Assembly (NCBI RefSeq): GCF_932526225.1 | Contig: NC_064036.1 | Location: 10,967,181-11,031,180, forward strand | Source of the DNA: Nematostella vectensis | Lineage: Eukaryota > Cnidaria > Anthozoa > Actiniaria > Edwardsiidae | Reading direction: 5' to 3' | DNA: 64,000 nucleotides | Shown: positions 43,725 through 56,575 of the stretch, in pieces | Numbering within the stretch: position 1 is the first letter of the stretch | How the letters are laid out: each line of letters opens with the position of its first letter | Made by a program: the position numbers and the translations under genes | The notes under the pieces: model-generated | Told to the model about the DNA's origin: nothing | The model's input: the letters and a program-made list of their open reading frames with translations, nothing else | Databases searched by the model: none

Positions 43725-46700
43725 TTAATGGAGTAATTTTCCAAACTTCTTTTCAAATTTATTGTTTGTAGCCTCATCGATGATCACTGTTGCAGTAATA
43801 AAACCATCTTCATCAGCTACCGTTTCGTGCACTGTTGCCTCATGGTACAGCCAACTGAAAAAAAGGATATTTTTTTTGTAGAAAATTGCTTCATAGATTT
43901 TGGCGATCTGTGGTGTAGGAACAAAACAAGGGTCTATATAGGAAGGGAGGTGAGGTCATATTCTTTTCTGTGTCTATTTTTCACAGTGACCCCCCCCCCC
44001 CCCCTAATGTTCCAATCTCGAATCTTGTTTGTAGAAATTTTTTTTACAATATAACACCTTCTGTTGTTCAAAATTTCTGAAGCATTTTCACTGGCCAGCA
44101 ATGAAATGGTTTCCAATCACATCACCTCTGCAAGGTGTCGACCAATAACATAAACACCAATTGTTATTCCAGTTAGCTGGGATAACAGAGGCCAGAGAGT
44201 AGTTTAGCACATTTTACTGGCAAAAGTCCACAGAATATGAAACATTGCAGTAAAACAAATTGCTCAATATATCGGTTGAAATTTGAAAAAAAAGATTATT
44301 CCTACCTTAGTTGAGGACCATCTGGGGGTATCACAACCCTCTTGATCATTCTTCCAGTTGACTTCATGATCCCTTCCTCTATGTGTTTACGGAGTAAATC
44401 CAGTCCCATTCCATGGAGAGCAGATATCTGGACTTCACATGTGTGCATATGAGACACGGTGTCCTGAAGATGCTCTGCTGAGCTAAACAACACACACAGT
44501 AAAATTAGATTTACACATGGCACTTTAATTTGAATTTGGCAAGAATTGGCTAAATTAAGACCCTCTGTCCAATTATCCCCCTTTTTTTAGATAAAAACAG
44601 GAGAACAGAAGAGCCAAGGCCCTGGCGGCTTATTAGATCTTTAAAAGTAATCCTTTACCATTTATCAATCTTGTTGTATACATTAATAATGGTTTTCATG
44701 AGTGCAGGTCGGAGTTTAAGCTGCTGAAGCACAGAGAGGACATCTTCATTCTGAGCCTCCTGTTCAGGGTGGCACACATCACGGACATGAACCACAAGAT
44801 CCTGTAAATGAACAAAATTGTGTTTTACCTAATGTTTATATGACTCATTAAATCAATGCGTTATACAGAGTTATTATTATCATGGTATGGGCTGATCGTG
44901 GGGCAGGTTGAAAACATAAAAGGATACTCCAGGCTCGATAAGCATTGACTTGATTTTAATTGATTTTTTTAACGGTGGAATGTACTCCTTCACAAATATT
45001 CTACAATGCAAGCTTTCAGGTAAGACAAGTACAGGCGTTAGGGCTGGTAGCCAAAGCACTTAAAGATGCTTAAACAAGGATCTGTGGTATAAAGGGTGCA
45101 TACCTATTCTATGTCTGTCAAGTGCAGAGCTCCACAACAATAACACATTGACCCTTCAACCGGCCTGTACCGGCTTTGGAAAGTACCCACAACCCAAAAA
45201 ATTCATAAATGCAAACTAAATGGAGGTGACAATGGAGGCTTGTTTGTCTATCAAGCAGAATTTGCTTACACTGTTGTATGCACCTAAGCTTGCAAAAAAG
45301 GCATTGTTCTCAGGCAGTGAGGCAAGCATAATTTTTTAGGGTGTGTTGGTAAACACATTGACCCCTCAACCGGCCAGTACCGACTTTGGGAAGTACCCAC
45401 AACCAAAAAAATTCATAAATGCAAACTAAACACAACAAGATGAAGATACTCAGGCATCAGTCTAAGGTATAAATGGTCTTGAAGATATACATACAACCAA
45501 GTTGTGGAAACTACTCTTAAGCCAAATAATAGCACAGGTTCTTTGACAAATTTCAAATTGAACAAGGAAAGAAAAGCAGAATCACCCCTCTCAATAAAAG
45601 GCTCAAAATACAACACAAGGGAGAGAGATAAGCAAACACAGCTCAAGACACAAATAGATACCTTTATTCTGATCCTCCAGGTCCATTTCCATGGCCTCAA
45701 AACACAATGTCCACTCCTTGAAGGCTTGTAAAACCACGAAGATGCCTTCACGGATCGCAAAGCATTCTGGGAGATCCAGGGAAAAATTCACGAGGGAGCG
45801 CCAGTCAACACTCCTCTCCCCAAAGTCAGATGGTTGTTTATCACCCCGAAGCCAAACAAATCAAGTCCAGGTCATACAGACCCAGAATAGCAGTGTAAAT
45901 TTTGGAATCAATTTGGTTTCAGAAAAGACAGCAATTAGGAGAGCTGTGATGATTCAAGAAAATTATTTTCTCATCCAGGCAAAGCCAAACAAGAAAAAAT
46001 CATCATGAATCCACCTTTACTTGCAAATATCCATAAGCAAAGCACTCAATTATGCCCCAAAAGACTTCATGATGTCCTGAGACACTCTCCTAATATGCTC
46101 ATAGCTGTATTTTTGATGAAAAATACAAGGAACCATCAACTTGTGCTGGCTTCAGCACAACGACGAAGGATTAAGAGTGGGGACCGCAAAGCACTGTTGG
46201 AAAGCTTGGATACCGCTGACTTGGTGCTCAGAATAGGGGGGAAGGTATCTGTTATCAGTCTGTTTTTTGTAAATTCAGCTCAAAAATAGCCAGGAGTCAA
46301 TGGGATAAGCAAAAGAAAATATCGAGTTTGAAGCATCAATGGTGCAAAAACAACTAAATTTTCACTCTTCTCTAAGAATTTAATTGACAATAAATAGAGA
46401 TTAGAAAGATTTCGAAGTAAAAACGTTTTAAGTTTGTGTTATTTTCACAAGCACACTAAAATAGCATCATTCCAAACAAGCACAAAGTGTTTCTGAATTT
46501 TTTTTCATATCACATTTGTTGCTGTTGTTATAGAAAACACATTCCACGAAGTTCGCCATCACTGTCTTGTGTATATAATATATTACTCTCAACTTAAAAA
46601 TGATTGAAGTCAACCGACAGCTCTGCTTTTTCAGTATTCATGGAGGTCTGCACCTGATGAAGTCTTTTATACATGAGGTCCCACAGTATATTCTATACTC

Positions 46701-49700
46701 ACAGAGTCCACCATGTCTTCTAGAGTTGCAGAGAATGATTCTACCAGCTCAGGGGGCAAGTCTGACACGAATCCCACAGTGTCGACAAAGAGTACTTGCA
46801 TCCCACTAGGAAGCTTGCCGGGGTGGGCTGTCACGTCTAGCGTGGCAAACAACTTGTTGTCAGGCTGCATCTTGTTGTCCCCTGTCAGCGACTTGATAAG
46901 GGTGGTCTTGCCTAAAAAGACAGTCAAGGATAAGGAATAGCCCATGAAATAAATATACTGTACAAGGGTGTGGGGGGGGGGGGGGGGGGAGAAGAGGAGA
47001 AGAGGGGGGTTAACTTTGACATTTAGTGTACCAAACATCTTATCATCCATCTGCATGTGCTGTTCACTGTATAACATTCTTACCTAAAAGGAAAGGCTTC
47101 AGGGTCAGAAATGGACCCTTGGCACAGATCCAACATGATCCAAGTCTCCCTCACAGATCACTCAGTATGCACAGGGTCAGTGCAAGGGGTGATAGGAACT
47201 TCATGAAAGTCTAGAGCACCAAACACTACTGATCTCAAGTCAGGTCAAACTTACCAGCGTTGGTGTAGCCAACAACTGACACAACAGGAATGTGTCTCTT
47301 TTGCCTCTCGTGTCGTACATGCTCTCTGTGTTTGCGTAATGCTTCCAGCTTCTTTTTGAGCTTCAGCTCTCTTCCAGTCAGGACTCTTCTTTCTCTCTCT
47401 AGTTGTGTTTCTCCACTGCCACTTATAAAATGTGTTCCACCCCTCTGCTGATCAAACTCAACAGAATCATCCCCAACAAGGCGGGATCTATAGACAAATG
47501 AGAAAGTACATCTTTTATGTTAAAAAAAACTCTGCACTCTTCTCTATACTGCATTTTCTCTTTGTGATAATCTATTCTATATATAATATGCTAAGGAATG
47601 GACTGTGCATCACCTTTCAGAAAAAATCTCAAAAAAATTACAAATAGGAGGTGTGCAAAATGTCTTTTATTTCAATATTATACTGGGGAGTGAAATTCTA
47701 ACTCACGAGTTGAGAGAATCTGCTTACATTGAAGAATTGAAATAAACCTTAAAAAGTTTTGTTCAACAAAGAATTGTTTTCCGTGAATATTTCATGGGCA
47801 ACCCCTTGTATACATACATGACAATCATGTTGAGATTTTTACTTAAAACTTGGAGATTAGGGCAAGAAATCAGACCCCTGGTTACACTTTGACAGACAAC
47901 CCAACACCCCAATGAATCTGGAATGTAAGTATAAAAATATGTTGTTCCTCTAGTACTAGTACTGCTAATAGTACAAAAGACAGGGCGGATCTAGGGTGGG
48001 CCCCTGCCCCCTATTTTCAGTTATTTGGCAAGAAACATAAAGAAATCCACAGAAGGACATTTCTTGAAAATCTTGCTCTTCCCCCCCCCCCCTCCCCCTT
48101 TATTGGACTCCTGGATCTGCCACTGGTAGAACTTTAATATGCAGGACTCTCATATAAGGGCTATAAAAAAGGACAATGCACATATAGGGGGATTCAGGTC
48201 TAAACTAAGGCTTATTTAGAAAAACTTATTTTATTCTGAGGTATTTGATGAGACTTCAACCTAACAGTACAGCAGAGTTGATTCCTTTTCCTACCTTATG
48301 TACGGTATTTCTGCAAGCTCCACTTGTATCTTTGCTTCAGCTGTTTGAGCCCTCTCCTTGAATATCTGAAGCACAATCCCAAACCTATCAAATACTTTCA
48401 CATCCCAAAACGCCTCTAGTTCTTTATGCTGACGAGGCGTTAGCTGTCCCACATCCAAATAAACAGCATCTAAAGTATTTTCTTCAATTTGCTTGGCTTG
48501 ACTTATTCTTTCTTGAAGTTCCTCTATTTTGCCTTTACCGAAAAAACTTTTAGTGTCCACTTTACGGATAGGCTCAATAGCACTAGTGTTCACGGCCCAG
48601 TTACTAATCGCTTGCACGAGTCCACATGCTTCCTCCAATCTGTGCTCAGCAGTGGCCTTCTTAAACCTACAATTACAGTTACAGCATAAAATAAGATTAT
48701 AGATGAGCTCTACTACTAAACTACTAAGGAGGCCAAATAGCATGTTTGATGCTATGGACTACGCTACTTGGTGTCTCTTAATGGGAAAACCAGTATCTTT
48801 CTCTATTAAACAACACTTCAATTTCCTAGATTGAGGTACAATGTACATATAATCTTATTTTTTCGGTTTAAGAGAAATCTCCATAGCAATGCAAGAATCC
48901 TTTGAAATTGAGAGTTTGGCTGGTGAGTATTTTAACGAATTATAATAATCACACAAAAATATACACCTGTTTTAAATAAGGTTGAACTTGAGAATACATG
49001 AGTCTTAAACCTGTGGTGGTTCATGGGTAGTGTATAAACGGCAGAATCCTTGTATCTGAAAGCCGTGTGGATGTTAATAAGAACATAGACAAGAATTGTA
49101 CAGCTTTTGAAACCTGGGTTTGTAGTTTTATTACGCTTATTTGCTTATTTCATTGTTACCCATGAAGCAGTGTGGTTTACGATACACAGATTCTCCAAGT
49201 ATAGGTGTATATCTTTCAAGCAAATAAACATTGACAAAGTCGCCAACATATTTGCAGGGAAAGAGAGGAAGACTTTGCAAAAGTCTTTGTATCTCCATAT
49301 TCACTTATTATCTTTATAACCAAAAACAGCTGAGAATTGTGGGTTTGACAAAACGAACACCACACACTGCACGTAAACATTCCTTCAAATACCTGTGTCT
49401 TCCCCACTTGTAATCGGGCTCAATCACCATCACTCCATGTTTCTTAGGGTCATCCACTGCCTTTCCATGGTAATGATGCTTAGCTCGGAGACTTTTGAGG
49501 ACTTCTAGAGTATCTGGGTGATCATCTTCTTCCAAACCTTCCTGCCATGATGGTGTCTTGTTGTTCGACTTTGACAGATGTCTGTAAGCGGACAAAATTC
49601 CAAGTGCTTCCTTGTGACCTTTACATAAGAAACTCCTATGCTTTAACTTACTGGTCAAAAGTCTAGTTAGTGGGGAATGCATTGTTTTCAAATATTTTTT

Positions 49701-49718
49701 CAGGAAAATGGGAGACAC
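43725..49718 (-). CDS. GTPBP6: HflX/GTPBP6-type GTPase, 529 aa, seven coding exons
   Basis: Exons from 5' to 3': 49718-49393, 48666-48295, 47487-47255, 46911-46703, 44801-44659, 44482-44306, 43854-43725. All phases join. The N-terminus (MSPIFLKKYLKTMHSPLTRL...) is basic and hydroxylated, like a mitochondrial presequence; Met at 49682 is a second possible start. The HflX N-domain follows (DAVYLDVGQLTPRQHKELE, DRFGIVLQIF, ETQLERERRVL helix region). The G domain has P-loop GYTNAGKTT (about 306-314), switch-II DTVGF (354-358) and G4 NKID (423-426). The C-terminus is WLYHEATVHETV...FGKLLH. HflX proteins bind the large ribosomal subunit. Animal GTPBP6 acts on mitochondrial ribosomes in recycling and late assembly. 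The first two exon units hold GGGTHFISGSGETQLER, a family hallmark. Confidence 0.93.
45125..45429. repeat. Direct repeat pair of ~78 bp in a GTPBP6 intron
   Basis: About 45145-45221 and 45355-45429 share CACATTGACCCTTCAACCGG, GTACCGGCTTTGG, AAGTACCCACAAC and ATTCATAAATGCAAACTAAA with few mismatches. The rest of this 1.9-kb intron (45440-46700) has short frames on both strands and looks like decayed repeat DNA. I could not assign it to a transposon family. Confidence 0.7.
47015..47096 (-). pseudogene. Decayed duplicate of the GTPBP6 P-loop exon start
   Basis: On the minus strand, an acceptor-like CCTTTTAG is followed by GTAAGA and then a frame reading HMQMDDKMFGTLNVK. The true exon (46911-46703) starts after TTTTTAG with GCAAGACC and reads NKMQPDNKLFATLDVT at the same place. 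The copy is upstream of the real exon, lacks a clear P-loop Lys-Thr-Thr, and is truncated in a poly-C/G run (46974-46990). It is best read as a degraded exon duplicate; a used alternative exon is possible but less likely. Confidence 0.6.
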
Positions 49719-49881
49719 ATTTTTACATCAACCGAATGTAAAGGGACTAGCCCTAGTCCTCTGTGCTCTTCTCGTTTAAGAGCCTGCTATAAATCAGCGG
49801 ATGTGAGCTAGACCCGGTGCGTGGGTGCTGCATTTATTTGTGAGACCACTGATTCAAATATCGCTTTGCAGAGAATCCAAA
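49719..49881. promoter_or_regulatory. Divergent 163-bp gap between GTPBP6 and the KIAA2013-like gene
   Basis: Start codons lie back to back across 163 bp. A shared bidirectional promoter is the simplest reading. No TATA box was seen. Confidence 0.5.
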
Positions 49882-52800
49882 ATGGCGAACTTATTGGAAC
49901 CTCTCTCCGAATCATTCTACTATGATCGGTTTACGTAGTGTCTAATAAGCTCTTATGTGGCTAAACGCTAGGCTGATGAGCCTTGCGACATGGCTAAAGG
50001 CGAGGCTTGCTTATTCACCATTTGGAAGGTGCGTAATTGTCATAAATTTGGTTAACTCGCGAAATGATTTGCACATCTATGTTTGCTACCGTGACGTTGT
50101 TATTGTTGTGCTTACTTGATACACCTGTGGTTGGGCGAAACACTTTCTCTTATCCTGGGGGTTTAATAGATAGCTTAAAATATATGGTAAAAAAGGAATT
50201 ATTTTGTATGATGTTTTAAGATCTACCCTAAATATCATTTGAAGACTTGATAATCTAGTTCACTTCACTTCGCTTTATTCGTGGTTTTGCTTGAAATAAA
50301 CAAAATCATTGTCTGAATCGTTCCATTTTTAGACTTGATTGTTGTGATAAAGAAAAAGAACTAGAATGAATGCGTTAAAGATATAAATGATTATAATACT
50401 GATTTGACTTTAGGACTATAATTTGTATAACCAGCTTTTGGTGACTAATAATAGACAATAATGGACAACTTTATTGGATTTGTGTTTGCTAAGCTACCAT
50501 ACAAACCATGGGTTACTTTTGTGTAAAAAATTATTTTATCTCCACAGGTCACGAAAAGCTGCATTCATCTTCATAGCGGCAATAGTTCTATTTTTAATTT
50601 GGAGTGCGTCCAAGTTTTTACCAAATCACAGTAAAAAATTTATAAAAGGATCAGTCCATAACCATGCAAAGTACAAAGGTAAATTATATAAAAAGGTGAA
50701 CTACATGTATTTCAAGAGTTATAGGGGGATTGAAAAAATCATAGAATAGCGCCTCCCCCAAACCCCCCCGCCCCCTTCCTCTCCCTAGGTTTTATGTAAC
50801 TAAGTGTAAAATGTAAAATGACTGTCATACATGTAGTTCTAAGAAAGCACTGGAACTCATAGACTCTGGACAAGAAAGACACAAATATTTAATGGATTAA
50901 AATTTATTGAAAAAAAAACCTATTCCAAGTTGCAAAAATGATATAGAGAAAAACTCTTGATAAAATTGGTATTAAATAAATAAAAACATTCTTCGCCCTT
51001 TTGTGCAAAATTTGCCCATTTAAATAAGCGTCTCCCTCGAATAAGCGCCTCCCCCAAATAACCGCCCTGTCTGAAAGTTGAAAAATTTACTCTTTTTTTT
51101 AACTTATAGTAAAGTAAAGCCAGTAAGGATGTGGAAAACGACAGGAGCAAAAAATGGCAAAATCAAATTGTAAGGACGTGTTAGCTTATATTCCATTGAT
51201 TTTTTTGCATAGATGTTCCTTGTGTAATATAAACCAAAATAAGCTTTAGTATTCTTTGGTAGATAATCCGTTCTTGAGATATTGCAAGACTTTTGATTCG
51301 TCTGAAACTGCCCAATTTGGGTAAAATAGCTACTAATTCATGATCTATAGCAACTTTGCTCAATCATATTTCAAGAACAGATCATTTACAAAAAATACTA
51401 AAACTTATTTTGTTTTATATTATGCAAGGAACCTCTATTCAAAATACAAATGTAAGCTAACACAACCTTACAATTTAAATTTTGTCATTTTTTGCACCTG
51501 TATTGGAAAACTTATTATATGATTGACATTAATGGCATGACAAAGAAATGCTTCATTCACATCAAAATGCTACAAAACTCTGTTGGCTTTGAAGTATGTC
51601 AGTCAAATTTCGTGACTTTTTCTTTTTCATGATCTAATTGGCTAAATTTTTAAGCTTGGTCATGGTGGCCTTCATATCAGGCATCACACTATAAATGTAT
51701 GCAATTATTAGCAGCAAAGCTGAGATATGTTTATTTGATATACAATATCAAACTAGGGCCTTATAGGATTTACACCAATAATGGTTAGGACAACCATATG
51801 TGTAGCCTTTTCTGTAACAGATTTTGTGTCTCTGGACGCAGGACTAGAAATAAGCTGTCCCTAGATCTACCAAAATGTAGATTAAAAACAGGACAACGTT
51901 TCTTCACTTTTCGTGGTGCAAAGTTATATAACTCTATCCCAGACGAGACCATCAAAGAGATAAGTTCAAAAAAAGTGTGAAAAAACACTTTGCAGAAATT
52001 GAAGCACTTGTTTGTAATTAATTTTTTTCCTTTTCTTTTTTCAGTTTTTGCTATGTCTGTTTTTGTAATATTGATGCAGAATAGCCCTGAATAAGGGAGC
52101 TTCAGTAAAATGTATGAAAAAAGTATGAAAAAATATAAAAGAACATTGTAATGGAATAAGAAAACATAGAGCTAGAAACATATGAAAATTAACAAAAGGA
52201 CATTATTCTACAATAACAAACATTGGCAAACATTCACATCCTCAATTGACCATGAGAGTTTTTATGTCGTGGTTTGATGGAAAACTGCTGAATGTATAAG
52301 ACAAAACTAATTTGCACATGCTTCTATTGAACGGGTAATCCAATTCTATTTTCTTTCATGTTGCCATCCTAATTTTTTAAGGTACCTAATATAAATTAAT
52401 GCTCATTAATCTATTCATTTGTAGCTCTACAAATGGATGAAGTCTGTCTGGCTAACTTTGTTGGCAAGTGGAGTAATAAGGCTGATGTTGGGGAGGTGAT
52501 AATAACACATACTCCCCTACACAGTCACGAAAGCCCCTATCTGCCATTTGTTGGTAGGTAGCTACTCTCCCTGATTTTCTTTAAGTTTTCATCGTATGGC
52601 TGTACCCTCTAATGTTTTTTTGTTGTTGTTGTTGACTAGGGAATGGTAATGTCAGCGTTGCTGCTAAAAAGAAAGCTTTACTTCACATCAGGGGTGCCAC
52701 AGCTTTTATGCAGATTCCATTTTCTCCATTACTGAATCCAGTTCTCTCTGAAGCTGGGCTACCTAAAGGTAAAGTACATGGTATCCTGATCATCAACCGA

Positions 52801-55800
52801 TATTGACATAGGATGAACTTCCTCAATCCTTTTATCTTTAGTACCTTATAGAAAAAGAAGGAAACATATTGCCGATTATAAAAAAAGTTTTAACTAGATG
52901 TTTATTCTCATTTCCTCATGATTATCAAGGAGTGAATTTCTTTGTTAATTTGTGTCTTGCCGTGATCTTAAAATATATTTGCACTGCCCTAAAGGAATGT
53001 ATTGTTTTAATTTCAGAAGCAACAATTATTGACATTAAGGAAGGAGTTGTACACATCATACACAGTTATTTATGGGTAAGAGAAGATGCTAGGCTTAGGT
53101 ATCATATGGGCAAAACACATTATTTGACTCTTTCTGATTCATACAATTTAAAAAGGAGACATAACATCCTTTTGATCCCATGTTTTACGAATTTTCTGTT
53201 TTGATTGAAATAGATTTTGTATCTTTTTAGTATTAAAATTTTGTTTCTTTTACATTAATTCTAGTTGTGTTCAACCCCACTAGTGCTTTTTCCAGTTTTA
53301 AATAAAAAGACAAAGCTAAAGAAATACCTACTCCTTAGTTGTACCCACCCACTGTTTTTGTTCCACCTGTGGGTAATGGGCTTGTTTATTGCAGGGAGAG
53401 AGCTGTGTTTTTTGTAGATGAAGTTGTTTAATACTCCAACTTTGGGTAATGGGCTTGTTTATTGCAGGGAGAGAGCTGTGTTCTTGTAGATGGTGTGGTT
53501 TATGCACATAGAAGTCACCCATCTCTACTCATGCAAGAGATTTTTATTACAAATCATGGGGTGAGTTATCTGTGTTTTATGTACAGTTAAAGATCCCAAT
53601 TTGTAAGAATTGTCATCAATCTTGATAATCTAAAACAGTAGAGCCTCCGAGTATTTCCGCAGATGTAAAAGGTTGCTTTGTTTTGGAAAGATCCATATTC
53701 CTTTAAACTTGTTTTAATTGTTATTCAATTGTTATAGGTAATTTCAGCAAATGTACGATTTGAGTATGATGGTGCAAAAGAATGGAGAAACGTTTTATCT
53801 AAAGAGTCAAGGTACATTAAATTGTTATATTCTGATTGTGCTGTTTAATGTTAAAGTACAGAGTAGGCTATATTTAAAATGTGTGGGGTGTATTTTTTGC
53901 TTCTTTTGTTGCTGCGTCATTGTATTTTTATGTCATTTTTCTCAGCAATGCCAAGGAATCCTCTGAGTATGTCGTCCACAGGGGAACTGTTGGCTTTGTT
54001 GATGATGAGCATCCAGGTGTCAATGTATCCATAGTAACCACTAAACCCCATTCCAATTTGTTGGTCAAAGGAAGAAGGTAATGTATGATAAGTGTGCAAT
54101 GCTTGCCATAAGGAGGTTCTGATCTGTGGTTATTTTGTCTTCCCCAATAGTACGTCCTCTCTACAACATGTTACAGTTGCTCATACCACAACTCATCTTC
54201 CGACAAGAATTTCTATGGACGAACTGGAGGGCAAATGTAAAAAGGTATTAAAATATTGTTGTTATTGTCTAGTAAAATATCAGTGTTTTGAAATTTGGAT
54301 GCTTAAAGTTTAATTGCTGGCATTATGTATTTGTCTTATCTCTTACATTACCCCCTTGATTAGGGAAGGAGGCGCTGGATAAACCAGGTTTTTTTTAACC
54401 ATATCGATTCCTTTCAACAGGACTTTGACAATGTCATGAAATCTGTGGACCTCAACATTCCCGGGAAATTGAGGAAAAGCCATATCAAAGTTTGGAATGA
54501 GGTTTGGGTTGGAGATGAGATGTTTTGATGAGATGAGATGTTTTGTTTTTCTGTTCTATTAATCTTGCTCCACATCTTTTCAGAATTAATTTTATTATTT
54601 TTAGATTTGGAAGACTGGTATTCATGTTGATTCCCATGTGGACCCAGACACACCACCTGGGATAGAAGTCAATGCTACAATGTATTATATCCTCTCCTCT
54701 TTCCCTTCCTTGGACTACAATACCAACGGAGATCCTCAGAATACAGAGGAGATTGAAAAGTTGCTTCACACTCCAGAACACTGCTTTAGTGGACCACCAT
54801 CTATGTAAGCTAAGGATTATTCTTATAATTAGCGTTTTTTGCCTTAAGCTCTCAGTTTGTCTGTTTGCTTGCTTGCTTTTATTTTGAGGGCTAACTATGA
54901 ATAGCATTGGGTGGTTTTTTTTTTAATAGAACACTTAGATTTCTGGCATATTATTGCGGAATTTTCAAGGCAAGTGCTGTATGCGCTTGTCTGGTGGGAT
55001 ATATGGGATATGTTGGGCAATTGGTTAAGACCCCAAATGTCACTCGCAAAGTTGAGTGTTTGAGTTCTGTCAATTAAATCTAAAGGCATTCTTAGCAAAT
55101 ACCATCTGGCTATTAACATTTTTTTTAAGTTCTCTAGATCGATGTTACATCGGGTTTAGATATTCACTTTGAGATCTAAAAAGTGTGTGTTCAAAATGTT
55201 TCAGGCACTCTGCATCTCTGTGGCCTATCCCAAGAGTGGAAGCGTCTATCAATAGAATGGTTTCCCAATGGCAGAGAGTACTGCAACAGAATGGGTGTGC
55301 CTCGCTCATACGCGCAGGTAGGTACTAGCCAGACACAAGTTATGACTTAAACTGCCTGATAAACCCATGATAGACCTCTGGCTTTAAACTTGACTACCTT
55401 GGTTCTTTAATGTATGATTTTTTTCTCACTCTTCAGGAGCCACTGGGATTATCCAAGCGATGACCCTCAGTTTTGGAGGCCTGCAGTTTTCATCAGATCT
55501 TTTCGAATTTGCTGCAAACCCTGCATCCCTGCACACTACTGTAGAATTCCGCCATATCCACCTCCACCAAGGTGTATATGTATATGTGTCTGTGCTCGTG
55601 AATGAGCACATAGGACATGCAGAAAAGCTTGTTGTTAAAGCGACGGGTCACGAGAAGAGGCCGCTGTACGCGTGCGAGGCCGGCTGTCAGTACGAGCCTG
55701 TGGAGCTGAGGTACTTCCAGATCACCGTGGCTGTTGCTTTATGGATTAGTTTGGGAAGTTTTTACATTTTTCGTACAGTTCAACAATTGAACCTCAGTAC

Positions 55801-56575
55801 CTTCTTGTCAGTTCGTAGCAGTCTCCGAATTCCCGGCTTGCCAACTTGTTAATATGGTTGATTTAAAAGAGATTCCTTGTATCTGTCAAACTCTGACTTA
55901 TTCCTTTTCGGATAATTTTTCTTCTCCGCACAGCTCGTCAAGTGTGGTGTTTCCAGTGCGCATGACCAAGCCTGTCACGCCTATCTTATACATATCTCAC
56001 AACAAGAGTCAGCTGACCAGCATCAAGCAGCACGTGTTTATCAAGGACGCACACCAAGGTAACCCTGATTGGTATGCCTGGTGTTTTACAAGAACTCGAT
56101 GTAACCCAATTGGGTTGTTAATGTATAGCTAACGGTGATGTGCCGGCCTTGGAGCGCACCTTATATTGGAAGTGGGCTAAACGATCTCGAACTCGAGAAA
56201 AGAGTCCACGTCACCACAGTAGAGTGCTTTGACGACCAAAAGCGGGGGGGGGGGGGGGTGCTTCAGCCATCAAAACTGACATTGTTATAACCCAAGTATA
56301 CTTGTATTATTCATTGAAAAGTAACACGGCTTTACCAGATCAATCTAATTTTGTTTCTCTTTTCCCTGCACAAGAAAGTCTTGTGATCACCGCATGTCTC
56401 GTCTGTTTCAGAGTCCCTGAAGCAGCACCATGTGTACCACCACCATGTGGGATTACCCGCCAAATTCTGGGTGACCATCGCTTTCCTGATCGTGGCCTTT
56501 CACCTCTACCTGGTCAAACTGATATACGCAGAGTGTTTTAAGGAACCAATAAGGTCTAAAATCTACATGAGCTAA
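49882..56575 (+). CDS. KIAA2013-like membrane glycoprotein, 614 aa, 15 coding exons
   Basis: Exons: 49882-49928, 50548-50678, 52425-52553, 52640-52768, 53017-53075, 53468-53560, 53738-53811, 53946-54077, 54151-54244, 54421-54501, 54605-54804, 55205-55317, 55437-55710, 55934-56058, 56412-56575. Phases all join to 614 residues (human KIAA2013 is 634). A signal anchor lies at about residues 20-38 (AAFIFIAAIVLFLIW) and a second membrane segment near 579-598 (FWVTIAFLIVAFHLYLVKLIY). Family blocks are NATMYYILSSFPSLD, EHCFSGPPSM, MTLSFGGLQFSSD, LYACEAGCQYEPVEL and TKPVTPILYIS. The first exon is the least certain: the ATG is well placed (AAAATGGCG) and its phase-2 donor fits the next acceptor. The molecular role of KIAA2013 is unknown; by topology it is an ER/secretory-pathway protein with a large lumenal domain. 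Confidence 0.87.
50980..51070. repeat. AATAAGCG-type dispersed repeat
   Basis: AAATAAGCGTCTCCCTCGAA, TAAGCGCCTCCCCC and AAATAACCGCCCTGTC are reverse-complement relatives of the GCGCTTATTCG strings at 27.0-27.4 kb. The repeat lies in the second intron of the KIAA2013-like gene. Confidence 0.55.
53370..53467. repeat. 73-bp duplication of an acceptor and exon start
   Basis: GGGTAATGGGCTTGTTTATT plus GCAGGGAGAGAGCTGTGTT occurs at 53371-53409 and again at about 53444-53482. The second copy carries the true exon start (53468). In the first copy a frame starting at 53395 reaches TGA after eight codons, so use of that acceptor would truncate the protein. Confidence 0.85.

Noticed and set aside
45413..46289. 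Several 60-115-aa frames inside the 1.9-kb GTPBP6 intron
   Set aside because: No motif recognised and frames are broken on both strands; more likely decayed repeat DNA.
49990..50028. Alternative first exon of the KIAA2013-like gene (ATG at 49990, donor at 50028)
   Set aside because: It ends in phase 0, while the next acceptor (50548) needs two leading bases; the ATG at 49882 with donor at 49928 gives the right phase.
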